A DNA stretch of 64,000 nt from contig CANJKZ010000110.1 in assembly GCA_947471745.1 (NCBI GenBank), forward strand, positions 744,001 to 808,000. The letters run 5' to 3'. The notes under the pieces are model-generated. The model was not told where the DNA came from, made no database searches, and worked only from the letters and a program-made list of their open reading frames with translations. Shown one piece after another: positions 11,801 through 21,000 of the stretch (within the stretch, counting starts at the first letter, position 1; each line of letters opens with the position of its first letter). Both the position numbers and the translations under genes were made by a program. The stretch comes from Closterium sp. Naga37s-1. Lineage: Eukaryota > Streptophyta > Zygnematophyceae > Desmidiales > Closteriaceae.

Positions 11801-14800
11801 CCTCCCGTCCCTCCCGTCCCTCCCGTCCCTCCCGTCCCTCCGTCCCTCCGTCCCTCCCGTCCCTCCCGTCCCTCCCGTCCCTCCCGTCCCTCCCGTCCCT
11901 CCCGTCCCTCCCGTCCCTCCCGTCCCTCCCGTCCCTCCCGTCCCTCCCGTCCCTCCCGTCCCTCCCGTCCCTCCCGTCCCTCCCGTCCCTCCCGTCCCTC
12001 CCGTCCCTCCCGTCCCTCCCGTCCCTCCCGTCCCTCCCGTCCCTCCCGTCCCTCCCGTCCCTCCGTCCCTCCCGTCCCTCCGTCCCTCCCGTCCCTCCCG
12101 TCCCTCCCGTCCCTCCCGTCCCTCCCGTCCCTCCCGTCCCTCCCGTCCCTCCCGTCCCTCCCGTCCCTCCCGTCCCTCCCGTCCCTCCCGTCCCTCCCGT
12201 CCCTCCCGTCCCTCCCGTCCCTCCCGTCCCTCCCGTCCCTCCCGTCCCTCCCGTCCCTCCCGTCCCTCCCGTCCCTCCCGTCCCTCCCGTCCCTCCCGTC
12301 CCTCCCGTCCCTCCCGTCCCTCCCGTCCCTCCCGTCCCTCCCGTCCCTCCCGTCCCTCCCGTCCCTCCCGTCCCTCCCGTCCCTCCCGTCCCTCCCGTCC
12401 CTCCCGTCCCTCCCGTCCCTCCCGTCCCTCCCGTCCCTCCCGTCCCTCCCGTCCCTCCCGTCCCTCCCGTCCCTCCCGTCCCTCCCGTCCCTCCCGTCCC
12501 TCCCGTCCCTCCCGTCCCTCCCGTCCCTCCCGTCCCTCCCGTCCCTCCCGTCCCTCCCGTCCCTCCCGTCCCTCCCGTCCCTCCCGTCCCTCCCGTCCCT
12601 CCCGTCCCTCCCGTCCCTCCCGTCCCTCCCGTCCCTCCCGTCCCTCCCGTCCCTCCCGTCCCTCCCGTCCCTCCCGTCCCTCCCGTCCCTCCCGTCCCTC
12701 CCGTCCCTCCCGTCCCTCCCGTCCCTCCCGTCCCTCCCGTCCCTCCCGTCCCTCCCGTCCCTCCCGTCCCTCCCGTCCCTCCCGTCCCTCCCGTCCCTCC
12801 CGTCCCTCCCGTCCCTCCCGTCCCTCCCGTCCCTCCCGTCCCTCCCGTCCCTCCCGTCCCTCCCGTCCCTCCCGTCCCTCCCGTCCCTCCCGTCCCTCCC
12901 GTCCCTCCCGTCCCCCCGTCCCTCCCGTCCCTCCGTCCCTCCGTCCCTCCGTCCCTCCGTCCCTCCGTCCCTCCGTCCCTCCGTCCCTCCGTCCCTCCGT
13001 CCCTCCGTCCCTCCGTCCCTCCGTCCCTCCGTCCCTCCGTCCCTCCGTCCCTCCGTCCCTCCGTCCCTCCGTCCCGCCGTCCCGCCGTCCCGCCCGTCCC
13101 GCCGTCCCGCCGTCCCGCCGTCCCTCCCGTCCTCCCGTTCCTCCCGTCCCTCCCGTCCCTCCCGTCCCTCCCGTCCCCTCCCTCCGTCCCTCCGTCCCTC
13201 CGTCCCTCCGTCCCTCCGTCCCTCCGTCCCTCCGTCCCTCCGTCCCTCCGTCCCTCCGTCCCTCCGTCCCTCCGTCCCTCCGTCCCTCCGTCCCTCCGTC
13301 CCTCCGTCCCTCCGTCCCTCCGTCCCTCCGTCCCTCCGTCCCTCCGTCCCTCCGTCCCTCCGTCCCTCCGTCCCTCCGTCCCTCCGTCCCGCCGTCCCGC
13401 CGTCCCTCCCGTCCTCCGTCCCTCCCGTCCCTCCCGTCCCTCCCGTCCCTCCCGTCCCTCCCGTCCCTCCGTCCCTCCGTCCCTCCGTCCCTCCGTCCCT
13501 CCGTCCCTCCGTCCCTCCGTCCCTCCGTCCCTCCGTCCCTCCGTCCCTCCGTCCCTCCGTCCCTCCGTCCCTCCGTCCCTCCCGTCCCTCCCGTCCCTCC
13601 GTCCCTCCCGTCCCTCCGTCCCTCCGTCCCTCCGTCCCTCCGTCCCTCCGTCCCGCCGTCCCTCCGTCCCTCCGTCCCGCCGTCCCGCCGTCCCGCCGTC
13701 CCTCCCACTGCAAGAATATACACGTTTCTTCTCCACTTCCGAATGCCATGGTGGTGGTACGTGCCTGTAAGTTGCCCAGAGCTTGCAAGTTGGTCCGATC
13801 CCCTCCCAGCTCCATTGGTCCCATGCTGCCTGTGCTTGCTGCTTCCTGTGCCACTCCCATGCTACCACTTGCTCCACCCGCCCTTGCTGCTCCTCCGTGC
13901 GCCAATGCTGCTCTCCGCATGGCCAGCTGTGGCAGAGAACAGGAAAGAGGCGAGGGGGGGATGAAGGATTTGCCATCGACACTCCTAAGGCTGCTCCACC
14001 CTGCCCTGCCTAGGTGCGCCCGCTTGGGAAAAGATTCACTGAACTCCCAAAGAGCTTCTGCTGCAGCAGAAACGACCACCCATCCATCCACCCATCCTAC
14101 TCACCACGGCGTTGGCATGTGCGAGGAGCGACTTCTTTGAGTTGAGCTGCAGGCGCAGCTGCTCCAACCTCATGCCATCTGGCAGCGAGCAGCGAGGGGG
14201 GTTCATTCAGAGTTAGAACACACATGGGTTTTTGAAGATTCTCAAAACCACTTGAAGGCTTCAAGTGAGATGCTGCAAGCAAGGTTATCCGATCTGGGTA
14301 GCGAGGGTTTCAGTCGGGGTCAGAGCATGCATGGGCTCTTTTGAGAATTCTCACAGTCATATCAACGCTCCTTTTGAGAGGTCTCAAAAGTCAGTCATAT
14401 CAACGCTCCTTTTGAGAGGTCTCAAAAGTCAGTCATATCAGCGCTCCTTTTGAGACGTCTCAAAAGTCAGTCATATCAACGCTCCTTTTGAGACGTCTCA
14501 AAAGTCAGTCATATCAACGCTCCTTTTGAGACGTCTCAAAAGTCAGTCATATCAACGCTCCTTTTGAGACGTCTCAAAAGTCAGTCATATCAACGCTCCT
14601 TTTGAGACGTCTCAAAAGTCAGTCATATCAACGATCCTTTTGAGACGTCTCAAAAGTCAGTCATATCAACGCTTCTTTTGAGATGTCTCAAAAGTCAGTC
14701 ATATCAACGCTCCTTTTGAGACGTCTCAAAAGTCAGTCATATCAACGCTCCTTTTGAGACGTCTCAAAAGTCAGTCATATCAACGCTCCTTTTGAGACGT

Positions 14801-16054
14801 CTCAAAAGTCAGTCATATCAACGCTCCTTTTGAGACGTCTCAAAAGTCAGTCATATCAACACTCCTTTTGAGACGTCTCAAAAGTCAGTCATATCAACGC
14901 TCCACGGAAGATTCTGCAAGCTCATCTGATCCGAGAGCACGAAATTCAGTCAGTCAGATCAGAGTTTGAGTGGGACAGATGGGTTTATGTCATTTGACAA
15001 AGTGACGCTACGGCATACACGAGCAGAAGAGGGGTTCAGGAATTGAGTGGACGGATGGGGGAGAGGAAGAGGAGGTGTAGGTGGTGGATCGTTCAGATCG
15101 GAGGTAGATAATCCAATCTCCCCTCACCTTCCAGAACTTGACCTTTTTCCTTAGCATTTGCTTTCCGCAACCCCTCACATCGCTCCTAAGCCTCCTTCAC
15201 CAATAATTTCCCCCCTACCCCCTTCCCCGCCCGCCCCCCCCCCCCCCCCTCCTCCTCCTTCCCTCCCCATCTTCCCTAAACCCTCTCTCACCTTCCAGGA
15301 CTTGAGCTCGTCTCCTCGAGTTTTCTTTCCTCAGCGCCTCGCATCGCTCTTCCACCTCTCTCCGCCGCCCCTCCCACTGATATTTCCCACCCTGATAGTG
15401 ACACACTCAATCGAATCGAAACACAATTGACACACAGTTGACACACAGGAAGAACATACTTATGAAAATAACGTTTGAATCAAACAAGATAATAGAGATT
15501 TCGGCCTTCCAGAAGCTTTCCCTCAGCCTCTCCGATTTCTAATCCACCTTCCTTTGTCGTCCTTCTAACAGAAACCCACCTGCCTCTCCAGCACTGCTGT
15601 CAGGCGATTCTTCAGGTGGTCTCTGTGGCACCTGAGGCGATCCAGTAGCTGCCGTTGCTCGTGTTGGCTGTTAGGAAGGGAATGGATGATGAGGAGAAGG
15701 GATAGAGGAGAAAAGGTTCATATTCTCACTCTCTCTCTCTTGCCATGCCGATATGACATCTTTGGCAATCAAGTGTAGACACATTAGAAGAATGATAACA
15801 AATCTTCAGAAGCACGATACGAATTATACAACATCTTCAGACAACAAAAATCCGCTCCTTCCCTATCTTGCTCCTCGTTTCACTCCTCCTTTCGACACCT
15901 CGCCACGCTCCTTGCAATTAGACTCAACCTTTTCCATCACCACTCTTCTTCACCCCTTCCCACCGCACTCTCTCACTTACATACGATCCACGCAGTCACA
16001 GCAGAGCGACGGCAGGTTGACCCCCTCGCACACAGGACAAACGAGGCCGGCCAT
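8855..16054 (-). CDS. ATG14: ATG14/UVRAG-like subunit of autophagy PI3-kinase complex
   Basis: Exons inferred from GT-AG sites with matching phases: 15981-16054, 15580-15667, 15292-15376 (or 15128-15185), 14105-14178, about 13761-13931 (ends unsure), 11250-11342, 10082-10154, 9465-9529, 8855-9359 (TAA at 8855). Exon 1 opens MAGLVCPVCEG and carries two Cys pairs, as in ATG14/Barkor. The next three encode coiled coil (RHDHLKNRL-like heptads). Later exons give GLRLPSSDAH with ELAAAIG, LLDLLSKYLSFPLLHVAAF, and SSKVWHRQSYW, the conserved order of the plant UVRAG/ATG14 domain. Family role: targets VPS34-VPS15-ATG6 to autophagosome initiation sites on membranes. At least one short exon between 11343 and 13760 is unresolved, because phases there do not join. 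Several exons have tandem copies. UVRAG rather than ATG14 remains possible; the N-terminal Cys pairs favour ATG14. Confidence 0.7.
9465..10330 (-). repeat. Tandemly duplicated exons 8 and 9 of the ATG14-like gene
   Basis: The exon reading SSKVWHRQSYW (9465-9529) has a second copy at about 9605-9675 with the same acceptor but a Q change (WHQQSYW) and no good donor. The exon reading LLSKYLSFPLLHVAAF (10082-10154) has 3' partial copies ending at gtgagt donors near 10005, 9893 and 9782, whose 5' halves and acceptors are replaced by gttgacctgcg-type repeats. A more diverged full copy (LLMNLLSAYLSV) is at about 10260-10305. Only one copy of each exon looks fully spliceable. Confidence 0.65.
10487..11342 (-). 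repeat. Five tandem copies of ATG14-like exon 7
   Basis: The 93-nt exon at 11250-11342 (GLRLPSSDAHIPLIPPLE) is intact, with phase 2 at both ends. Four more copies with gtgagt donors start near 10940, 10790, 10600 and 10495. The one near 10940 has a 4-nt insertion that shifts frame. The one near 10790 keeps the peptide but its acceptor is in another phase. The last two carry insertions or deletions. This is a graded series from functional exon to relic. Confidence 0.65.
11041..11205. repeat. 15-bp tandem repeat ggggctggcaggaag
   Basis: About eleven copies of ggggctggcaggaag, lying between two copies of the duplicated exon 7 of the ATG14-like gene; intronic. Confidence 0.8.
11556..11580. mobile_element. 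Palindrome insertion flanked by 6-bp direct repeat
   Basis: CAAGTT (11556-11561), then ttgaggcgcctca (11562-11574), then CAAGTT again (11575-11580). The duplicated flank at 13781-13800 reads gcttgcaagttggtccgatc without the 19 extra bases, giving an occupied and an unoccupied version of one site. The inserted core is a TTTTGAG-GCGC-CTCA-type palindrome with one mismatch in the outer arm. Confidence 0.6.
11620..13706. repeat. 2.1-kb CCCTCCCGT / CCCTCCGT minisatellite in an ATG14-like intron
   Basis: From 11620 to about 12920 the unit is mainly the 9-mer CCCTCCCGT. From there to 13706 blocks of the 8-mer CCCTCCGT dominate, with short CCCGCCGT patches (13070-13125, 13388-13405, 13650-13700). 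The array is bordered on both sides by copies of the same segment (11519-11610 and 13747-13825, with ggtacgtgcctgtaagttgc and gcttgcaagtt), so it sits inside a duplication. It yields spurious ORFs of more than 800 codons on both strands. Confidence 0.9.
14339..14903. repeat. 38-bp array of TTTTGAG-N4-CTCAAAA palindromes
   Basis: Fourteen 38-bp units, each an 18-bp palindrome (core mostly ACGT; first copy AATT; two AGGT; one ATGT) plus 20 bp gtcagtcatatcaacgctcc. It lies in an intron of the ATG14-like gene, between the exons at 14105-14178 and 15128-15185. Palindrome and spacer alternate strictly. Confidence 0.9.
15128..15185 (-). CDS. Alternative (mutually exclusive) coiled-coil exon of the ATG14-like gene
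   Basis: This 58-nt exon reads ERCEGLRKANAKEKGQVLE and is clearly homologous to the end of the exon at 15292-15376 (ERCEALRKENSRRRAQVLE). Both accept phase 0 and donate phase 1. Splicing both in series would create an immediate TGA, so only one can be used per transcript. It has a cttag acceptor and gtgagg donor. It could instead be an unused relic. Confidence 0.5.
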
Positions 16055-18032
16055 TAGTTGTCCTAATTTAGGAGACTATAGAAGTCAGCTTGGTGGTAAG
16101 TGGTTAACTTCTCACTCGCCAACAACCAACGTTTATTTGGCACGGGACTCGAGAGTCTTGAAAGGGGACACCGCCAGAAGGATACTGAAGCTTTGCGATT
16201 CCCGAATTTATCGGGGGTCGGCTGTTGCTGGTAGCGTGAAAATCGGCAGCTGACGGTCAGTAAATGAACTTTCTCTCCTGCTGACACTGCCTGTTCGTGA
16301 AACCTCCAGCTGTCCGAAATATTCCCACTCGTCGAATGCTTCGTCCTGCCGTCGGGGATAGTCTACAGACTCTTCAAACGTCTCATAAACCAGCTGTCGG
16401 AATACGTTTTATGACTCCTCGTCAGTTGCCTGTCATTGCGACAACCGCGCGATTTTGCACACACACCGAGAAATCACACTAACCGCAGACCGGCTGCGTG
16501 CTAGCTCAACTTGAAGTGTACACTCGGAGAGTAACGGTGGACAGACAGATTGTGCATCCTACACCGCTAAACGTATCCTACGCTCCCGCTGGTTCCGTCA
16601 AGCGCCGATTACGGAAACAGAGCAGGGAATAATTTTATAGCGACGCCGAAGAGTGTGGTGTGGAGACGTGGCTTTCACAAAATGACATGGCGTGAGCCAT
16701 TCTACTTGGTCCGAGGAGCAGCAGGAAGCAACCGGGAACGGTGGCCTAGTTGCTGTGACAAATAGGTGATTCTCGGATTTGACATACGAGGACGTGTTGC
16801 AAGTTATGGTTCTCTGCCCCGTGTTTCTGTTACCATTGTTATAATATCGTCAACCGAAGATTCTGTCGATCCGGTAGCTATCAAACGAAACGGGTTCCAT
16901 TCGTAAGGACGAGCGTCAGCGATTTTTAGGCTGGTTCGTCAACGAAATAATCGGCCAAGTCCAACCTTGAGTACAGTTCATGGAGCATTATGGAAATTGG
17001 TAAACAGTCCTTCAGAATCCGAAGCTCGAGTTTGATGGGGCCAGCCCTCTGCTTGTCTGAGAGAACGTGATGTCTGTCCGAACCTACAGGTTGAAGGGTA
17101 CGGGTAACTGGAGCTCCGTGGCTGCGAAGAAGTCGGTTGGTTGGTGTGCTTGTGATGGACCCAGGACCCGATAACCACAGCCGAACGAAATTTAATGCGA
17201 ATTCTGAAAGCACCAAAATGGCGAAATTTAACCGGATCGCGAAGCGCACAAATTCGCAAGTCATAATAACTTCGTGACTCTCGTCAGGGTAGCAAAAGCG
17301 TCCTGCTTCGTCAGCACTTTCGCAACGATTCGCGGATTCGTGAGTTCTGGAGATCTCGAGGGCCAAACCAGCCAGCGTATTAGCCTCGGGATGTCACCTG
17401 AACCAGGGAGACAAGAACCTCTAGGGTTACACATTTGTCACGCATTTACGTTCCTGTGTTGTGGCTCAGGACGTTTCCACACGGTGGAACGCGGTTCTCA
17501 AGGTTAACCGATTCGCACTGTGACGAAACGAAGTTGACCGCAGGTAGCATACAGATGTTTTGCAACCTGGGCCCTGTTCGCCAGGCACTCTAGTCCGACT
17601 GGGCCCAGTCACCCTTATGAGGCAAATCACCAACCCACTGATGCCGCCCTTTCGAGGCAAATCACCAAACTCACAGATGTCGCCCTTTTGAGGCAAATCA
17701 CCAACTCACTGATGTCACCCTTTCGAGGCAAAGCCCTTTTGAGGCAAATCCATGTCCAGTTTCACATGCCTGCCGTATTGATGAATCTGCAGGACGAAGA
17801 GAGGGACACCAGTGAGTATTGGTGGAATTGACAGGAAATGCTGACCGCTGATCCTGGTGACTAAGCTCAGTAAGGGTTTCAATAATTGGAGAACAGGACA
17901 TGGCAGACCCGATTTGATATCTGAGCTTGAATTGGCCGACCTGGTTGAATTTTACTAACGACGATCAGGTGTACGCCGCACTGTTTCCGCGCCGAAAGAC
18001 GCCGCGCTTTTCCTGCCACGCTTCAGAGCGAC
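16055..18032. other. Divergent intergenic region between ATG14-like (-) and GT90 (+) genes
   Basis: Both flanking genes start here and point away from each other, so it should contain two promoters. No recognisable TATA or known motif. A roughly 40-bp imperfect tandem repeat (gaggcaaatcaccaactcac, 4 copies) is at 17617-17750; its cttttgaggc start resembles an arm of the palindrome family. An open frame at 16926-17366 (minus, 146 codons) has no recognised domain and is not supported. Confidence 0.5.
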
Positions 18033-21000
18033 ATGTTGTTTGGACAGAAGTTCGTGGCAGGTCCTCACCGTCGATCCCATCCGCATCCGACGGTGGCGGG
18101 TGGATTGTCCCGGCCAGACGCTTCGGGTTCTAACGCAGCTGAGCTCGCTGGGCTGACATGTGACACTAGCGAGCGGTTGGATGCGGATAGTGACGAAATT
18201 GATCACGGCCATCCGCGTCATAGACATATTCGTGATGCGCATACTGCACAACCCGATGCACATTTGTACGCTGAACGGAATTCTCGTTCCCCAAATCCTC
18301 GTAGCCCTGAAAATGCCGACTACATGACTGCTCGCAGCCAGAGCACTTCTCCTGACGGAAAAGCTTCATACAGTACACTTGGAGCAGCTAATAAAGCGTC
18401 TGTTACGACGAAGCCCTTATTGCATAAGAGCGGGGTTGTTAATATCACGAGTGGAGATGGTGGTGGGAGGAGGTCCCGATGGCGTGTCTGCTCCTGCTGT
18501 CCGCATATAAACAGAGACCAAGGATCAGCCATCGTTGTGCTTGTAACGGGGCTGGCTCTAGTGGGACTACTCGCGGGTTTGGACGTTTGGATAGAAGTTA
18601 TGAAGCTAAAAGGAGAGATAGGGGCACTAGGGAATGATGGAAGCGGGGATGGTGGGGAGACAGGGGGAAGAGGAGCTAAAAAAAGACATAGGGTGTGTGA
18701 ATTGCCTCCGGGGGTGTTTAAATCGGTGGAGAAGGACTTTTTAGGGCGCATTCCGGAGTTTCCCAAGCTGGAGGAGGCTCTGAAGCAGCCAGGAGCGATG
18801 AATTACTTGAAGATTATTCACCGGTATCTGGAGCCATGGCGACCCATCGCTGTGAGTGCAACTGACTGCTTTCTCCATGCCATGTATCTTGCCATGCATG
18901 CCATGCCATAACCATGCATGCCATGCCATAACCATGCATGCCATGCCATAACCATGCATGCCATGCCATAACCATGCATGCCATGCCATAACCATGCATG
19001 CCATGCCATAAATCATGCCATAAATCATGCCATGCATGCCATGCCGTGCCTGAGGCACTCCAATTCATCAGCAGTTCACTGAGTCCATTGCGCATTGCAT
19101 ACTTTCGCATGCTAACTCGTGTCTCACACATCAGAACATCAGCACTGGTCTGGGGCACAGAGGCTTTGTGACGCCTGAGGCTCTCGAATTCATCAGCATT
19201 TCTCCGAACCTGATGTCCTGCTCCGGGCATATCAAAGTAAGTAGGTGACTTTCTGAGTCGACCAAGAGCCGCTTGGGGCATTCTAGAGTAAATTCATGCC
19301 TCCTTCTGCACAATATAAGTTTCTGGGGGGTTAATGGAATAGTTCCACCTTGTACTCACACCCTTTCACTTTGATTTCACGAAATTCAAGATTTGATTAT
19401 GCACCTGTTACTCGTTACTGTCATCTTCTATCATGGCAGGTGATTAACGGCAAAGTTTACTTCCGTTACGGTGGCTTTTGGAACCGCTACTACCGCCTAG
19501 GAAGGTTCCTCCAAACAGTCAAGATGCTTCAGGTTAGTCAACGTTAGTCAAGGGGTGCTAGGCATGGGAGTCAACGCCAGTCAAGGGGTGATAGGCAGGT
19601 TAGTTAATGCCAGTCAAAGGCTAGGAATGTACGATCACCTCACGGTCTTCCCCAGCTCATACCATCCACATGTCACCACCCCATGCCCTTCCCCTCTGCC
19701 TGCATTGCATTTCCCCTTAACCCTTGTTTAATCCATCCACCTGCAGAACGCAGTGACACAGTACCGCCTCTCCTCCCTCCGCCTCGATCTCTTCCTCAAC
19801 ACATGCGACCAACCCATGTCGTTCCCTTCTCCTTGATTCTCTCCTGCACTCCCTCTCAAATCCGCGGATCCCTTCCCTCCCTGCAGGGGGCAGTGACGCA
19901 ATACCGCCTCTCCTCCCTCCGCCTCGAGTTGTTCCTCAACACATGCGACCACGCCATAGCCTTCCCCAGCTCATACCATCCACATGCCACCACCCCATGT
20001 CCTTCCCATCTTCCTGCATACCCTCCTGCCCTCCCTTCACCTTTTGAGGCGCCTAAAAAAAAAAACTGCCCTCCCTTCACCTTTTGAGGCGCCTCAAAAA
20101 AAAAACTGCCCTCCCTTCACCTGGCAGGATGCAGTCACCTCTCCTCCCTGCGCCTCGAGCTCTTCCTCAACACGTGCGACCACCCCATGCCCTTCCCCTC
20201 TCCCTGCACTCTGCATCTCCCCCCTGTCCAATCCACCCCTTTTACAGGACGCAGTAACCCAATACCGTATCTCCTCCCTCCGCCTCGAGTTCTTCCTGAA
20301 CACGTGCGACCACCCCATGTCTTTCCCTCTCCTTTGTTTCCAATCAAATCCCCTATCCACCTTCTGTGCAGGACGCAGTGACACACTATCGCCTCTCTTC
20401 TCTCCGCCTCGGGTTCTTCCTCAACACGTGCGACCACCCCATGTCTTTCCCTCTCCTTTGTTTCCAATCAAATCCCCTATCCACCTTCTGTGCAGGACGC
20501 AGTGACACACTATCGCCTCTCTTCTCTCCGCCTCGGGTTCTTCCTCAACACGTGCGACCACCCCATGTCTTTCCCTCTCCTTTGTTTCCAATCAAATCCC
20601 CTATCCACCTTCTGTGCAGGACGCAGTGACACACTATCGCCTCTCTTCTCTCCGCCTCGAGTTCTTCCTCAACACGTGCGACCACCCCATGTCGTTCCAC
20701 AGCTCGCACTGGCCAAACAGGGGCGGGCTGCCCTTCATGAGCACCGGATTCACAGCAGATACGATCGACATTCCTGTCCCCGACCCGCTTGACTTGACTG
20801 GACCTACACGCCTGACCTCTCCACTCAGGTATGCATGCATATGGGTGCTTCCCTTCCCTTAACTGCGTGTGAGTTGCTGCCAGTCCGCCAAACAGGGGCG
20901 GGCTGCCCTTCATGAGCAGGGGAGTCACAGCAGACACCATCGACATTCCTGTCCCCAACCTGCTTGACTTGACCGGACCCTACAATCCGGACCTCAGCAC

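Noticed and set aside
11349-14140. Open frames of 750-877 codons on both strands
   Set aside because: They are translations of the CCCTCCCGT/CCCTCCGT minisatellite (Gly-Thr-Arg-Asp or Pro-Ser-Leu repeats) and exist in all frames.
14339-14903. CRISPR-like array
   Set aside because: Spacers are identical to one another and the repeats are perfect palindromes in an intron of a eukaryotic gene; no cas genes.
16926-17366. 146-codon minus-strand ORF
   Set aside because: No recognised domain, no repeats, no splice-consistent extension; could be chance in a 2-kb intergenic region.
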